From NCBI GenBank assembly GCA_013423385.1, contig BLZA01000018.1, positions 372,001-436,000 on the forward strand: a stretch of DNA of 64,000 bases, in the 5' to 3' direction. The DNA comes from Naganishia liquefaciens (lineage: Eukaryota; Basidiomycota; Tremellomycetes; Filobasidiales; Filobasidiaceae). Positions 53,063 through 63,509 of this stretch are shown piece after piece (position 1 is the stretch's first letter; every line of letters starts with the position of its first letter). A program made the translations under genes and the position numbers. Below the pieces are notes generated by a model. It made no database searches. It was not told where the DNA came from and worked only from the letters and a program-made list of their open reading frames with translations.

Positions 53063-54360
53063 CTAAACCTTTTTGCCGATGTATCCAACACTTTGATCAG
53101 AGAACCGGGACTGTGCCTGCGCAACCTCATCCGCCAGGGTGAAGCTCTTTGGGTTTTTGCCAATGTAATGAGGTGCCCAAATGAAAATCCAAAGAGACAG
53201 GGGAACGAGCATAGGAAGGGCGTCCAAAAGATAGAAATAGCCCTCATGCCCGCGAAGATAGCCAGAGTAACTGAGAAATAGCTTATATGAGCTCCGCGAC
53301 TGCGGTTAGAAGGGTCGGGTAAGGCTTACCCCTGAGCATATTCGATGATACGGAAAAATGATCTAACAATGAAGGCGACCATCGAAATGAGAATGGAAGC
53401 GTATAGGTATCTCCAATCGTTTCTCCATCCTCGACGCTGTTGCACCGGATTGATTCCAGTAGGAATGTATGTGGGTCTAAAAGGGGCCATCTCGTGGCTG
53501 TTGGTCCTACTTTCATGCTTGCGACTGAGGTGAAATGCATAAATCAGCCACGGACTCGGAGCTCAGCCCGAAAGTGGATGCGACCTACATGAGGACGCCC
53601 CATCGCACGGAGATGGTACAGAAGAACATGAAGGATATCAATTGTAGTATGAGACCCGTCAGAGATAGCTGTGAAAAAAAATGTCAAATAAAGTCGCATC
53701 TCGACGTTATGCGAAGCGAAGGGAGTGACTCACATATTTCCCGGTATTTGCGAACCGCTCCATCGCTGACATGCCTCCCCCTCCAGCTTGAAGCAGAAAG
53801 GTAATGACGTCTGACCAAACGAAGAATCTGACCACCCGATGCGCCATGAAAAGATATTTCTCATAGCCGAGGTACATGGCCAGCCGCGGAATCAGAACGT
53901 AATCTTGTGCGAGGAAACCACAAGGCGAAAGTAGCAGGAACTGATACCGAGAGCAGACGGATTAGCGATTCGGGTGAGTTTCAAGTCATTCACTTACTAA
54001 GGTTTCGGTAGCGTATACTGAGACACTTGTGTTACTGTGTCGGATGATACGAATGATGAATCCTACCGTCATCGTGGTCGTCGAGATGCAGATTGACAGC
54101 ATATACTTAGGTCGTTCAGTGCGGTGAAATCCTGTTGGCGAAGAGAGAGAGTATCAGGGCCAAAAAAAGACTGTATATGCAAAGCTTGTCTTACGTATCC
54201 AGAATGCCGTGGCTACGAGTCCATAACATGCGATCCCAAGGCACGACGCCCAAATTTTTGGATAATATCCGTCACTGCGATTGGCGAACTGCTTTTCAGG
54301 GTGGAACACAAGAACTCTGGACGAAAGCACTTACATAGGATCTTTCTTTTCTTCTGACAT
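53063..54360 (-). CDS. RTA1-family seven-helix membrane protein
   Basis: Reads MSEEKKDPIDGYYPKIWASC across an intron that ends at CAATCGCAG, then hydrophobic exons: LGIACYGLVATAFWIR, MLSICISTTTMTVGFIIRII, LLLSPCGFLAQDYVLIPRLA, VWSDVITFLLQAGGGGMSA. Late exons give WRYLYASILISMVAFIVRSF, FRIIEYAQG, then GYLRGHEGYFYLLDALPMLV, PLSLWIFIWAPHYI. These are the RTA1/lipid-translocating-exporter landmarks: D.I.F.LQ.GGGGM, R..FR..E, HE.YFY.LDALPML. Members are linked to resistance to azoles, 7-aminocholesterol or sphingoid bases in yeast. No signal peptide other than the first helix. The substrate here is unknown. Confidence 0.85.
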
Positions 54361-56164
54361 ATCGGTGCTGTAAAGCTCAGGAATAGTTTTGTGATAGGAT
54401 GGTAACAGGAGACTGGTGCAGAAGGCTCTTGCGCTCGGTATGAATGTCCGTAGTTGTATTCAAGGGGAAAGAACTGTTTTTAAGTAAGCTCTCGCGATGA
54501 TAGTCTTTAGCCACAACTCGGTGAAAATCTGATCTATCAAACATGTGTGTATGTATATATATATACATTAAGCTCTTGCATCCCGGATGACTACCCACTA
54601 AAGGCGGTGAATAACGCACCAGGGGATCACACTACCGGAAGATACATGTCACCTCTGTGGGCTTTTCCGGCGGAAGAGGCGGACACCAGCCGTAGGAAGA
54701 TGCGATCACGTGATGTTCCGTCGGAACGCTGTACATCCTCGTTCTGCCTGTAATGGGATCTGTAATAGCTCTTGAGCGAGCGTGCTCTTCGAGTCAACGT
54801 CGGTCAAGCCCCGGCGGGTAGCGGGGGTAGTGATAGCCACCTTGAAATCCACCACACATACAAATGGTACAACCGATAAACCCAGATTTCTCGCGCTAAC
54901 CCGTACGTCAAATCATCTCTGCATCAGTCTTCCACAGTGTTCACATGCGGACTGCAATGTCCTTTAACCTCAGAGTCACTGAGTCCTGCGCCTGAACTCA
55001 AAAGACGATGCCCGTCAATAGCTGAAATATCAAAGAGTTGGCAGTACTTGCTCTTAGCTACGCCCTCCCGTCTTTTGAAAGCAACTGGGTGCGGCGCCAT
55101 TTCTACATCATATCACAAAAAGCATTCCCTTGCGTATGCACGAAGTGGCATCGAAGTCCGAACGCTCCCTCCGAATATCATCCTTCCAGAAGAATGTCAG
55201 AAACTGCATATTTTCAGCGTGGCGATCAACATCGTAAATGCCGTATGCGTAGGCAATCATACCTACTTCCAAGCGGTGAATATCATCTTGATGTGGACTT
55301 GCGAGACGGGATCTTAGAAACCTATCGTGATAGGTAGACCCTTACGAGCCGCCGGCCCCAAGGTGTATGTCGCCCCATCATAGCCCCTTTCGCCCTTCCT
55401 ACGATTAACACCTGTACCCTAGATTCTTGACTTCCCTGAAGGGTTGAAAGTATTCACCCCAAAAGAGCGATACCTATAAATCCTCCGACTAGGTTAAGTA
55501 GCTGAGGAAGTGCTTCTGGTGAAAAGCTACTGTTCGCACACCCACCGAATGTTTGTCTGTATATTGATGTATAAATCCTGTATACTGATTTATGAACCCT
55601 GTACATTCCGAAGTCACGAAAAAGCATCCTCCGCTGGCTAAATGGCAAGACCGCTATTACACTGATGAGTGTCACGCAATCGCGGAGTGTCTTGTCGCTG
55701 CGGCTTTGAAAGCAGCAAAAAGACCCAAAGGTTCCAAAGTTTCTGTCGAGATATGCAGGTTCAGTTGGGCGTGATTTTTAAAAGCATGAGACAAAAGCAA
55801 TTTGCGGCCGAGATCACATCGCTCCGCTGCTGCCTGATGCGCGTTAGCAGTTTAGACATTGAGAGTCAACTTGATTCTCCGTCTGCTGCGGAACTCCGTG
55901 CTTAGTTACTGAGATTTGCTCAAGATCGTTCAACGCTTGAGGCAATCCGTTGCTGAACGCCGGAAACCATGGCAGGCAAACTCCGCACACGCCTCAATAT
56001 CAGGAATGCACCTATAACCGAAACAGAATCATCGATCATACGATGCCCAACGCTCCAGCGTCCTAACAATACACCACACTTCGACCGCATATCAGACTCT
56101 ACATGCGATGTTTCCGCTCCATCGCCGCATGAATGTCAATTCCCGCCGCCGGCGCTGCTCAAAC
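54361..56164. other. Longest gene-free stretch, 1.8 kb
   Basis: Several frames under 130 codons overlap on both strands without recognisable composition. It holds a TATATATATA run at about 54555-54566 and an imperfect direct repeat near 55557-55605 (TGTATA-TGAT-TAT-AA-CCTGTA pattern, two copies). I see no tRNA, rRNA or transposon. A non-coding RNA cannot be excluded. Confidence 0.35.
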
Positions 56165-56779
56165 TCATGAATTAGCCACTGCATCACGAAACTAAAAAAA
56201 ACACAGAAACACAGTCTCTGCAACTCACCAATCCCGCTTCCGAGTGCCGGTGTGCCCATGATATCTTGTACTTCGAGCTGCTCGTCCGTGCCGTTGAGGA
56301 TCTCGAGTGCGATGTTGGTGGATCCGCCAAGGGGGAGTTGCGAAGCTGTGAGGGACGGGAAGTGGTTGTCCTACACACGTTGGCAGAGGCATCAGGAACA
56401 GGATTAGAAGGGAAAGAGAGGGGGAGGGAATGCAAACGCACCTCCATGACAATCTTCTTCTCCATCATAACTCTCAACGGCAAACCCAACCCAAAATTAC
56501 TCCTCTGCATACCCAACTTCAGCTTTTCCTGCGTCTCTGCCCACTGCTCGAGTCTCGCCTGCAATGCATGCGTCGTTCCCTGTTGTACAGATGCCGAGGA
56601 CTTGGACACACCGTGTCGGAGCGCATCGTGGACTGCGTTGAGCGGATGGGCAGTGGATTCGTATGTGATGGAGTGGGATGTTGAGGCTGATGGCGCGGTG
56701 GCTGGGACGATACGCATGGACTGCGAGATGGGGAAGGATGAGCTGGCGGTGGGGAAGAGACGCGAGATGGGCTCACCAT
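56165..56779 (-). CDS. UMP1: UMP1/POMP proteasome maturation factor
   Basis: A short-lived chaperone inside 20S proteasome precursors. Seen: MRIVPATAPSASTSHSI, HPLNAVHDALRHGVSK, then HALQARLEQWAETQEKLKLG, MQRSNFGLGLPLRVMMEKKI and, after an intron (GTGCGT..GTGTAG), DNHFPSLTASQLPLGGSTNI, ALEILNGTDEQLEVQDIMG. This follows the family order (DTLRHG, HPL..RL..W..TQ, G...P....ME.KI, SLD.L.G.DE...F.D). The likely start is an ATG at 56779 followed at once by a 56-nt intron, giving MSMRIVP; the alternative is the ATG at 56717. The last exon is uncertain: after GSGI a final short exon may end at 56165. Confidence 0.82.
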
Positions 56780-57154
56780 GTTTGAGAATGTGATTGAAGG
56801 ACTGGGGAAATTCGCAATGAAGTAAAGACGCGAATGAACTGAATCTCAACAAGGCCAGAGACGGATGATCGAGGCTGGTGATGACGAAGCGACGCCAGCC
56901 AACTCTGAACGACGGAGATTCCCCGCTCATTGTCCGTATTTCTCATGTGATTCCATTTCGGCTGCCTGCCATCTCTGGCCGTGACATCATGCATGATCTC
57001 CCTCTCGACATTGCAGACGACAGATCTGTTTTAACTTTCTCCCATTCGCACTCCCTACATCATCTGTTGATCCCCGTTCCCGTCACGCTCGGAGATCCAG
57101 ATATCATTTTTCCAAACGCAACACATTCAACAAACAAGAAGAGATCACACCGTC
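56780..57154. other. Divergent promoter, UMP1 / POLD4
   Basis: About 375 bases between two divergent starts. The plus-strand leader before 57155 is rich in A and C. No TATA box seen. Confidence 0.45.
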
Positions 57155-58304
57155 ATGCCGCCGAAACGCACCGCTTCAGCATCGACTCTCGATCTCTCTC
57201 GCGCCTCCCCAGTCATCGAGTCACCTGCTCATCTCGGCAATGATGCTGGCTCATCCACCAAAGGCGTTGGAACGCGCGGTAAATCCAAGCTCGTCCGCGG
57301 TGGTTCCGGATCACAGCAAGGTCTCCTATCGTTTTCTTCCAAGAAAAATACGCCCGTGACTCCGGAGAAGCGCAAGACCGTTGGAGGCGGGATGAAACGG
57401 AAAATGGCAGAGGTACAGGATTGGGAAGAAGGAAAGGCTTTGCATCCGTTGTTTGCACTCGCGCGAAAAGGGGAAGAATTGTCGACGGTTGCTGAGTCGT
57501 CGGCTCCAAGCGTGGATGCAGATGTTGCGCAAACGACGAGCATCAACGGCATCAGTGGCGTTCCGGTCGATGCTTGGGATCCGCTTCTCCTCGGAACGTC
57601 GGTGCCTTCAAAGTCGATGGAACAACACCTCAACATTCACAACATCCCCTCCGCCACCCTCGATTCCACCGCAAACGAACAAACACCAGAGACCGACGAC
57701 CTGACCGCCGGAGAACGCATCGTCAAGGGTCTCGCTGTACGCAAGGCTATGCTCCGCGCAGATGAAAAGATCAAGACGCTTCGTGAAGGCAAGGGTTCCG
57801 CTGCTGTCAAAGGTGCAGCGGCAAAGGCAAAGGCGAAAAAGGGAGGACTGGATCCTGGGGATAAGCGATGGAGTAAAGTGTACAAGGCGGCGTGGAAATC
57901 GATGGGAGGAGATGATATCGCGCCCAGTATGTCTTGTTTCCTCGTTTCTCTTCCTTGCGTTGGAACGCTTACGCTTCAACCGTGATACGTCAGTCCACAC
58001 GACGTCAAAGACACATACCAAAATCCACCATATCCTTCGCGTATTCGACTTGTCGCCGGAGTATGGACCTTGCGTCGGAATCTCGAGGCTAGCGAGGTGG
58101 GAGCGCGCCAAGGCATGGGGACTCGAACCGCCTGAGGAGGTACGTGTTTTAACCGCTTTCCTCGATTTCCGCTGCTATAGGCACTCATGCCGTGTTCCGT
58201 TCTGGTAGATCCGTGAGATATTGGAGACACAGGAGGGTGCAGAGGACGTCACGTACCGTGAGACCGTTTTCGAAGGAACGGGAATCTATTGCCCAACAGC
58301 TTAG
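57155..58304 (+). CDS. CDM1: DNA polymerase delta subunit 4 (Cdm1/POLD4)
   Basis: The small accessory subunit of polymerase delta. The C-terminal domain is plain: HILRVFDLSPEYGPCVGISR, LARWERAKAWGLEPPEE, then across an intron IREILETQEGAEDV...GIYCPTA; compare FDLAWQYGPCTGITRLQRWCRAK in human. The N-terminal 230 residues are basic and disordered, much longer than the human protein. They contain QQGLLSFS, which fits a PCNA-binding box (Q-x2-L-x2-F) except that the last aromatic is Ser. Introns: one after DDIAP (donor GTATGT) and one after PPEE (donor GTACGT). The start at 57155 (MPPKRTASAS) is the first ATG after the UMP1 divide. Confidence 0.9.
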
Positions 58305-58800
58305 AGTCTGTTCGGACCACCGTCTCTGCCGACTCATCTACGTCTCGTTGTTCCTCGGCCAGCGTTGTTCCGGCCTTTGTAGCGCCTCCACTGTATTTCA
58401 ACTTCTCGTGTATCCGCCTGTGTTTCTCGTGTCATCGTTTTGACGGCCAGAGGATATCGCTCGTGGTTCGTCGTCATCTGATCGCCAAATACTGTAGCAG
58501 TTTAGTTGTATGTCTGTTGAATATCAATTCATTACTATCGGGTTGCGCTACTGGATTGCATCTCAACTGATATCCATCCTTGTATATTCTCGTCCACTTC
58601 CGATCCTATCAAAATAATGGGTGAATGGTTACAGACGAGACCAATTCAGCCCTTGGAGCCCGTCACGAAACAGGACGAACATGACATATGGCGTTCTGGT
58701 AACAAACAAGGTAGTACACAAGCCCGATCGTCCATGTTCATTATCACCACCGATGACATCTTCAAACTTCCTTTGGGCCAGTGTCCTAGCATGAAAACCT
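58305..58800. other. Convergent gap, POLD4 / GH16
   Basis: About 495 bases, pyrimidine-rich on the plus strand. Nothing coding recognised. Confidence 0.4.
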
Positions 58801-61310
58801 TTACATAAACAGCGCGACCTGTGCCAGCAAAGCAACCACAACGAGTATGATGCGCATGTCGTTCGAGCCCAGATGCAATGCAGCGTTGAGTTTTTCCGGA
58901 ACGGTTGCGTTAGCGGTCCCATTCACTCTGCCCCAAGAGTCACCACGGTGGTCTCCGGCTGTTGTCGTAGCCAGTTGGTTGACTTTCACTTCGGAGGATT
59001 GGTCATCGACGGGCGGGTGGTCACCGACGGGCGGGTTTATGAAGTCGCCAGTCGAATATTCCGTATACTCGTCAGCTGAATCCTCGTCGCATTCGTCGAT
59101 TGGCTGATCGTCAACTCGCTGCTGGTTGCCAGGCTGGTAGACGCGAATGTAATTGACCAAGAACACGATGTTTCCCAAGTTGGCCTACATTGTAGAATCT
59201 TATTGAGAAATAAATTTGCATCTATACCTAAGGCTCGACTTACGGGGTCGGCGATAGTCTCGGCGCAGGTTCCAGGACAATACCCTGTGCCACGGAAGGT
59301 AGTGATACAATCAGTGAGTGATGTTCCCTGCCGACGTAAATCGCACTTGCCCGGCCAAGATCCCCGCGGCCAGTCACCTTAAAACCCAAGAAAGTTACGC
59401 TCACAGTGTCAGTTTGAAGTTCGCGGGATGTTGTCTTGACATACCGCATAGGTCGATATTCAAGATAAGCTGATGATCGACAAAGTATTTCCAAGGATTG
59501 CACTTTGAAGCGCTCAACATTCCAGCAGGTTTGCCCCTGATGCGGAAGGAGCGAAATATGTAGTTCAACACCGATCTTGCTCTTCGAGAAAAGGACAGCG
59601 ATGGCTCACCAGGAATCGACGTCCGGTGTACCAGCTTCGACATCTGGCGGAATACTGCTTCGCGTCCAGTCCCCTGTATAGAACAAAGGCAGTCGCATGA
59701 GAGACGAACGAATCTGGTTTCCAGTCTTACAGAAACGCAAACCCTCATCATCCCATAACATAGCGAAAACCCCTCCGCCGGCAGCGTTGAAAGGTTCTCC
59801 GAAAGAAGCGTTTGATGCGGAAATGACAGCGCATCCAGCAGCACCTGTGTCAATTCATATCAAAAAGCAAAGATCAACCTTTCAAATACACGAATCCGGC
59901 TTTTTAAGAAATGTACCGGCGCCGACGTCACAGTTTGTGCCCTTGAAATGAAAAGGAACTCAGTCACAGCAGCCAACACACGGGGGCGCTCGTAACACAC
60001 TCGGACAGTACCCGTGAAGAGGTTTGGCGAGTCATCGAGCATACAGCCGGCGGTGGTGTGGCTAGAATTTCAAGAACACTGAGCGAGGACATTTACGGAT
60101 TCCTGAGCACTCACATCGTGTATTGGCTTTTCGATAGAGGAAAGAGATGAAGAATGTATTGGCCAAAACGAAAGCTCATAACCCGAAGTGAAGCTTAGTG
60201 CGAAAATTCTTACTTTTCGGTGCGCTTGTGAATGCCTTCCTGTTTGATCACATAGACGAAGCCAGGCGTAAGACTAAGAATCTTCCAAAAGGGGCACCCA
60301 TCGACATTTACCAAGATGTCGATTTCTCCCTGAACGTGTTCCCCAAGGTGACTGATATCAGCGTTGCGGTACAGAAGGATGATTCACGACGCACCAGCAA
60401 AGGCCAATCTTCTCCAACACCCAGCGTCCAGACTGAGGGCAATCGCGTTCATCAGCTGTCTCGTGGCGGATGATCAACCTTGACTACAATCACCTACACG
60501 CAGGCCATACTCCGCATCTTGCACATGTGAAAAAGAAGATCAATACAGTATAGCTGGTGGCGAGAATGGCTGATATTTACCCCCAAGGCATCAGCTTGAA
60601 GTCGGCAACGAACAATCCACCGTTATAGACTTCCTTGCTGTGAATTCTGACCGAATCGCGGTACACTCCAACTTCGGTGTGTTTCCAGTGCTCGGCCTGT
60701 CCGTTAAAAATTACGTTCCGGATTAGGAGAAGAGATTAGGCAAGTTCATTCAGGGACATACCTGAATGCCCGGAACACCGTCGGAAGTCCAAAATGCGAG
60801 GCCATCTTTGAAGGCTTTGCCTCGGTTGACGTAGCTATGACGTTCCCGGGGGAAGGCTATGAGCCTGAGATGTTGCTCGCGGGTATTGGTGACTTACTTG
60901 TTGACTGTGGCAAATTCAGGCAAGTCGTATAACCACCAGATCATTGAAAAATCAGACCACCGGAGTGCTTTTTGCTGTTGTTGATTGTTTCACTCACGAC
61001 CGTGGGTCGGATTCGCCTCATCGAAAAAATCGAAGCTGCAGAGACGTGTCAGTCCTAGGATCTGGTACACTTGAATCGACATGACTTACCCATCAAAGAA
61101 AGAATCTCCCGAATAGTCGGCCTGGAGATCCCATTCTCGGTTGTCACGCTTGTTCAACTCGGTATCGATTGCGCGCGCAGGCACAGATTGCTCGGAGTCG
61201 TTCCAATTGGAAAATTCAGGACACCCGTCATAGCTTTCACATCGCTCTGCTATAGCCATGAGGGCTCGAAGGAGACATGAGGCAAGAAATACTCCGGGGA
61301 GGATAAGCAT
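58801..61310 (-). CDS. GPI-type GH16 glucan-active enzyme
   Basis: A glycoside hydrolase family 16 protein likely acting on cell-wall beta-glucan. The proposed start MLILPGVFLASCLLRALMAI is a signal peptide. Then come FFDGFDFFDEANPTHG, WKHTEVGVYRDSVRIHSKEV, WTLGVGEDWPLL, GEIDILEG, ENQYTIHTTAGCMLDD, GTNCDV, GCAVISASNASFGEPFNAAG, WDWTRSSIPPDV and INYIRVYQ-like VNYIRVYQPG. The catalytic ExDxxE is EIDILE. The tail is Thr/Asn/Gly-rich and ends in a hydrophobic run (MRIILVVVALLAQVALFM) after LGSND, a GPI-anchor signal. The gene has many exons, three of them only 18, 26 and 12 nt. An upstream in-frame ATG at 61454 is possible. Activity could be hydrolase or transglycosylase. Confidence 0.85.
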
Positions 61311-61496
61311 GGTCGCGAGAAGGAAGGTATGAGTAAAGGGATCCAAAAAAGAGCGAAGAGCAGGAGTTGCAGGAGTTTGCGCACGACAGGCAGAAAAGAA
61401 GCTATATATCACTGCGGGACGGAGCGTGAACCTTGGAATGGCGAAAACACGCACAAAGGACGACGGCAGGAGTTCGACACGCTACCTGTTTAAGGT

Positions 61497-61901
61497 TTAG
61501 CTACCTTCATCGCCTCGGTCAGCGGCAACTCTCTTTCGGGGATTGGCGGGATCAAGGGCGATACGGTACCTCGCTATCAAAAACAAACATGCGTTCATGC
61601 GGACCCGAAAAGTAATGCGGTCGTCGAAGATCTCAAGCGTTTCCATCAGACTTTCAATAGCATATGCGACTGTCTTTTTGTTCGTCCTGCACAGCCCTGT
61701 GAGCCCGCGCGAGGAACGGAGCAATGCCTTTACATAACCCTTTTCGTTGGTATATCGGATGGGTGCCTTCTCAAAACGTTGTATCTCTCGCCAGAATGGC
61801 CTTTGACCTTCACCATCGAAGTGCATCATAGGTGACCTCAAGGAAATCGAGCTCACAGCGAAATACATTGGCATCAAGCGGCGGGGACAGTCAGTTTCCA
61901 T
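61497..61901 (-). CDS. Short unrecognised protein or 3' end of one
   Basis: An open frame of 134 codons whose second half looks protein-like (RRSSRGLTGLCRTNKKTVAY-type text: KALLRSSRGLTGLCRTNKKT, ESLMETLEIFDDRITFRVRM, ACLFLIARYRIALDPANPRK) and ends EGS. The first half may include an intron beginning GTGAGC near 61850. Further minus-strand exons up to about 62020 are possible. No known family. Confidence 0.4.
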   Translation of the reverse strand: METDCPRRLMPMYFAVSSISLRSPMMHFDGEGQRPFWREIQRFEKAPIRYTNEKGYVKALLRSSRGLTGLCRTNKKTVAYAIESLMETLEIFDDRITFRVRMNACLFLIARYRIALDPANPRKRVAADRGDEGS

Positions 61902-62144
61902 TCAAATTGCATCCGCGTGTGTTTACTTTTTCGCGACAGCCGCCGGAACAGGTGATTGATCTCGAGTTGAATGATCCAAGTGGTCTTCATTTTCCAGGCT
62001 TGACTGCCGTCACAGCGCTATCTACAGCTCTTTCTCAATGATACGAAACCGCTGACGAAGGTAAGGATGGCTCGGAACGGATAAGGACAATACAAACTCA
62101 CTGCTCCGCTTTTACTGCAGCTCAAAGGCTCGAATTACCACCAA

Positions 62145-63509
62145 ATGTCATTAGCTCCTTCTTCAGGCTCAGGAACGCCTCTTCCCTTATCTTCAGCGGA
62201 TCCGCCGACAGCTATCGACCAGTCTCCAGCAACCTTAGCCTTCAAAACATCCCTCCCTCAAGTCCTTCAACCGCTATCACCACAGCTTGCGGCACTCTAT
62301 GCCGCCCGCATCCGATTACTCCTCGATTTACCGCCAGAGAACAGTAGAGGATGGTGCTGCACGAAGTGTGGCTGGCTGAAGGACGAGTATGGGTGGAAGG
62401 TCGTTAAAGTGAAGGAACTCAAAGGGAAGCAAGCTGCGCCCAAGGCGGTGAATGTGGAGAGTGGCAAGAAGGGCAAGGGAAAGGGACGAAAGTCGGTAGC
62501 CGGAAAAGGGGCCATTCAGCCAGACATTTCAATACCGGATATACCTCTCATCTCAACAACTTCCAACACCGCAAACCAATCCGTCTCGATATCACCAAGT
62601 ATATCGGATGCGTCTCACGGCACGCTCCGGAAACCCTTGATAGGAGTAGGAGCCAGAATACCGTCATGCAAGCCAGCAATACGCAATCGCCAGAAGTCCC
62701 TCTGTCGTAATTGCGGGTCAGCTATTACCCTGCGTCCGCCATCAATCACCACCAAAGCTGGCTTCTTGTCCGCACGGAGAACGAGGGCCATTGTCGATGC
62801 GAATGGCGGGGATATTTCAGTGTTACCGATGGCGAATGGGTTGACGGGCAGTGATGCGGATGGTGGTGGGGCGACGCGAGCCAAGAGGACGCGGGCGGGT
62901 TTAAGGAAGGAAGCAGAAGCAGAAGCGGACAAGAAGAATCAACAACCGTTGGAGGCTACAGGCGTCGCTCTTACCGCACCAGCATATGACGGCTCCTCGA
63001 CGCCGTCCACCGTTTCCGGGAAACCAATAGTACCGGATCCAATCAAGGCATCCCCAAAGCTGGCCTATATCGCTCTAGCAGATCCGGAGCCGGCCACTGA
63101 ACAACTACCAGCATTGTCGCCCAGCGCATTACCGCCGCCGGGAGAAGGCAGACCAGCCGGGCCGAGGAATGCTGTGGGATTTGTGAATCTTGGACCGGCA
63201 GGAGGCATGACAGGGAAAAACGCCCGAGGTACAGCAGGGAAAAAACAATCGAATCTCAAGACGAGCACGGTGTCATCGCAGCTCGTCACACCAATACCGC
63301 CCGTACCGGTCACAAAACTGACCGCCGGGAAGAACGCCGCGAAACCGCCCCCGGCGACGGCACTGCCAATAGCAGCGCCACCACCGAAGAAGAAACAAAA
63401 AACCGGACTGGCCAAGCTGTTAGCAGATAGCAAGGCGAGAGAGAAGGAATCGGAGAAGAAGAAAGGCTCGGGCTTGTTAAGCCTTGATGGCGCGGATTGG
63501 GATTTGTGA
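62145..63509 (+). CDS. Zinc-ribbon protein, possible RNase P/MRP Rpr2/Snm1 type
   Basis: A single exon of 454 residues, unusual here. The N-terminal third has a helix (QVLQPLSPQLAALYAARIRL), then GWCCTKCGWLKDEYGW, and about 115 residues later SLCRNCGSAITLRPPS: two CxxC knuckles that could form one zinc site. A helix followed by two separated CxxC pairs is the layout of Rpr2/Rpp21/Snm1 proteins, whose CR.CG.L-like knuckle resembles the second one here. The rest is disordered, Ala/Pro/Lys-rich, with a basic end (PPPKKKQKTGLAKLLADSKA) and the last residues LLSLDGADWDL. The family call is tentative; another nucleolar zinc protein is possible. Confidence 0.55.
   Translation: MSLAPSSGSGTPLPLSSADPPTAIDQSPATLAFKTSLPQVLQPLSPQLAALYAARIRLLLDLPPENSRGWCCTKCGWLKDEYGWKVVKVKELKGKQAAPKAVNVESGKKGKGKGRKSVAGKGAIQPDISIPDIPLISTTSNTANQSVSISPSISDASHGTLRKPLIGVGARIPSCKPAIRNRQKSLCRNCGSAITLRPPSITTKAGFLSARRTRAIVDANGGDISVLPMANGLTGSDADGGGATRAKRTRAGLRKEAEAEADKKNQQPLEATGVALTAPAYDGSSTPSTVSGKPIVPDPIKASPKLAYIALADPEPATEQLPALSPSALPPPGEGRPAGPRNAVGFVNLGPAGGMTGKNARGTAGKKQSNLKTSTVSSQLVTPIPPVPVTKLTAGKNAAKPPPATALPIAAPPPKKKQKTGLAKLLADSKAREKESEKKKGSGLLSLDGADWDL

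Noticed and set aside
54500-54600. TATATATATA run as a promoter
   Set aside because: No supportable gene starts within 200 bases on either strand, and the RTA1-like ATG is at 54360 with the run about 195-205 bases upstream, farther than the other TATA boxes here. It may be its promoter but I could not support it.
54361-56164. A hidden transposon or virus-derived element in the largest gap
   Set aside because: I looked for long terminal or inverted repeats, target duplications and reverse-transcriptase, integrase, transposase or capsid-like text on both strands and saw none here or elsewhere in the window.
56184-56930. A single 248-residue protein over the UMP1 locus
   Set aside because: The unspliced frame runs through clear introns; the family match continues only after splicing into another frame.
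58108-58130. TCGAACC-like sequence resembling a tRNA T-loop
   Set aside because: It lies within the conserved POLD4 exon and no cloverleaf can be drawn around it. No other tRNA-like T-loop with matching stems was found.
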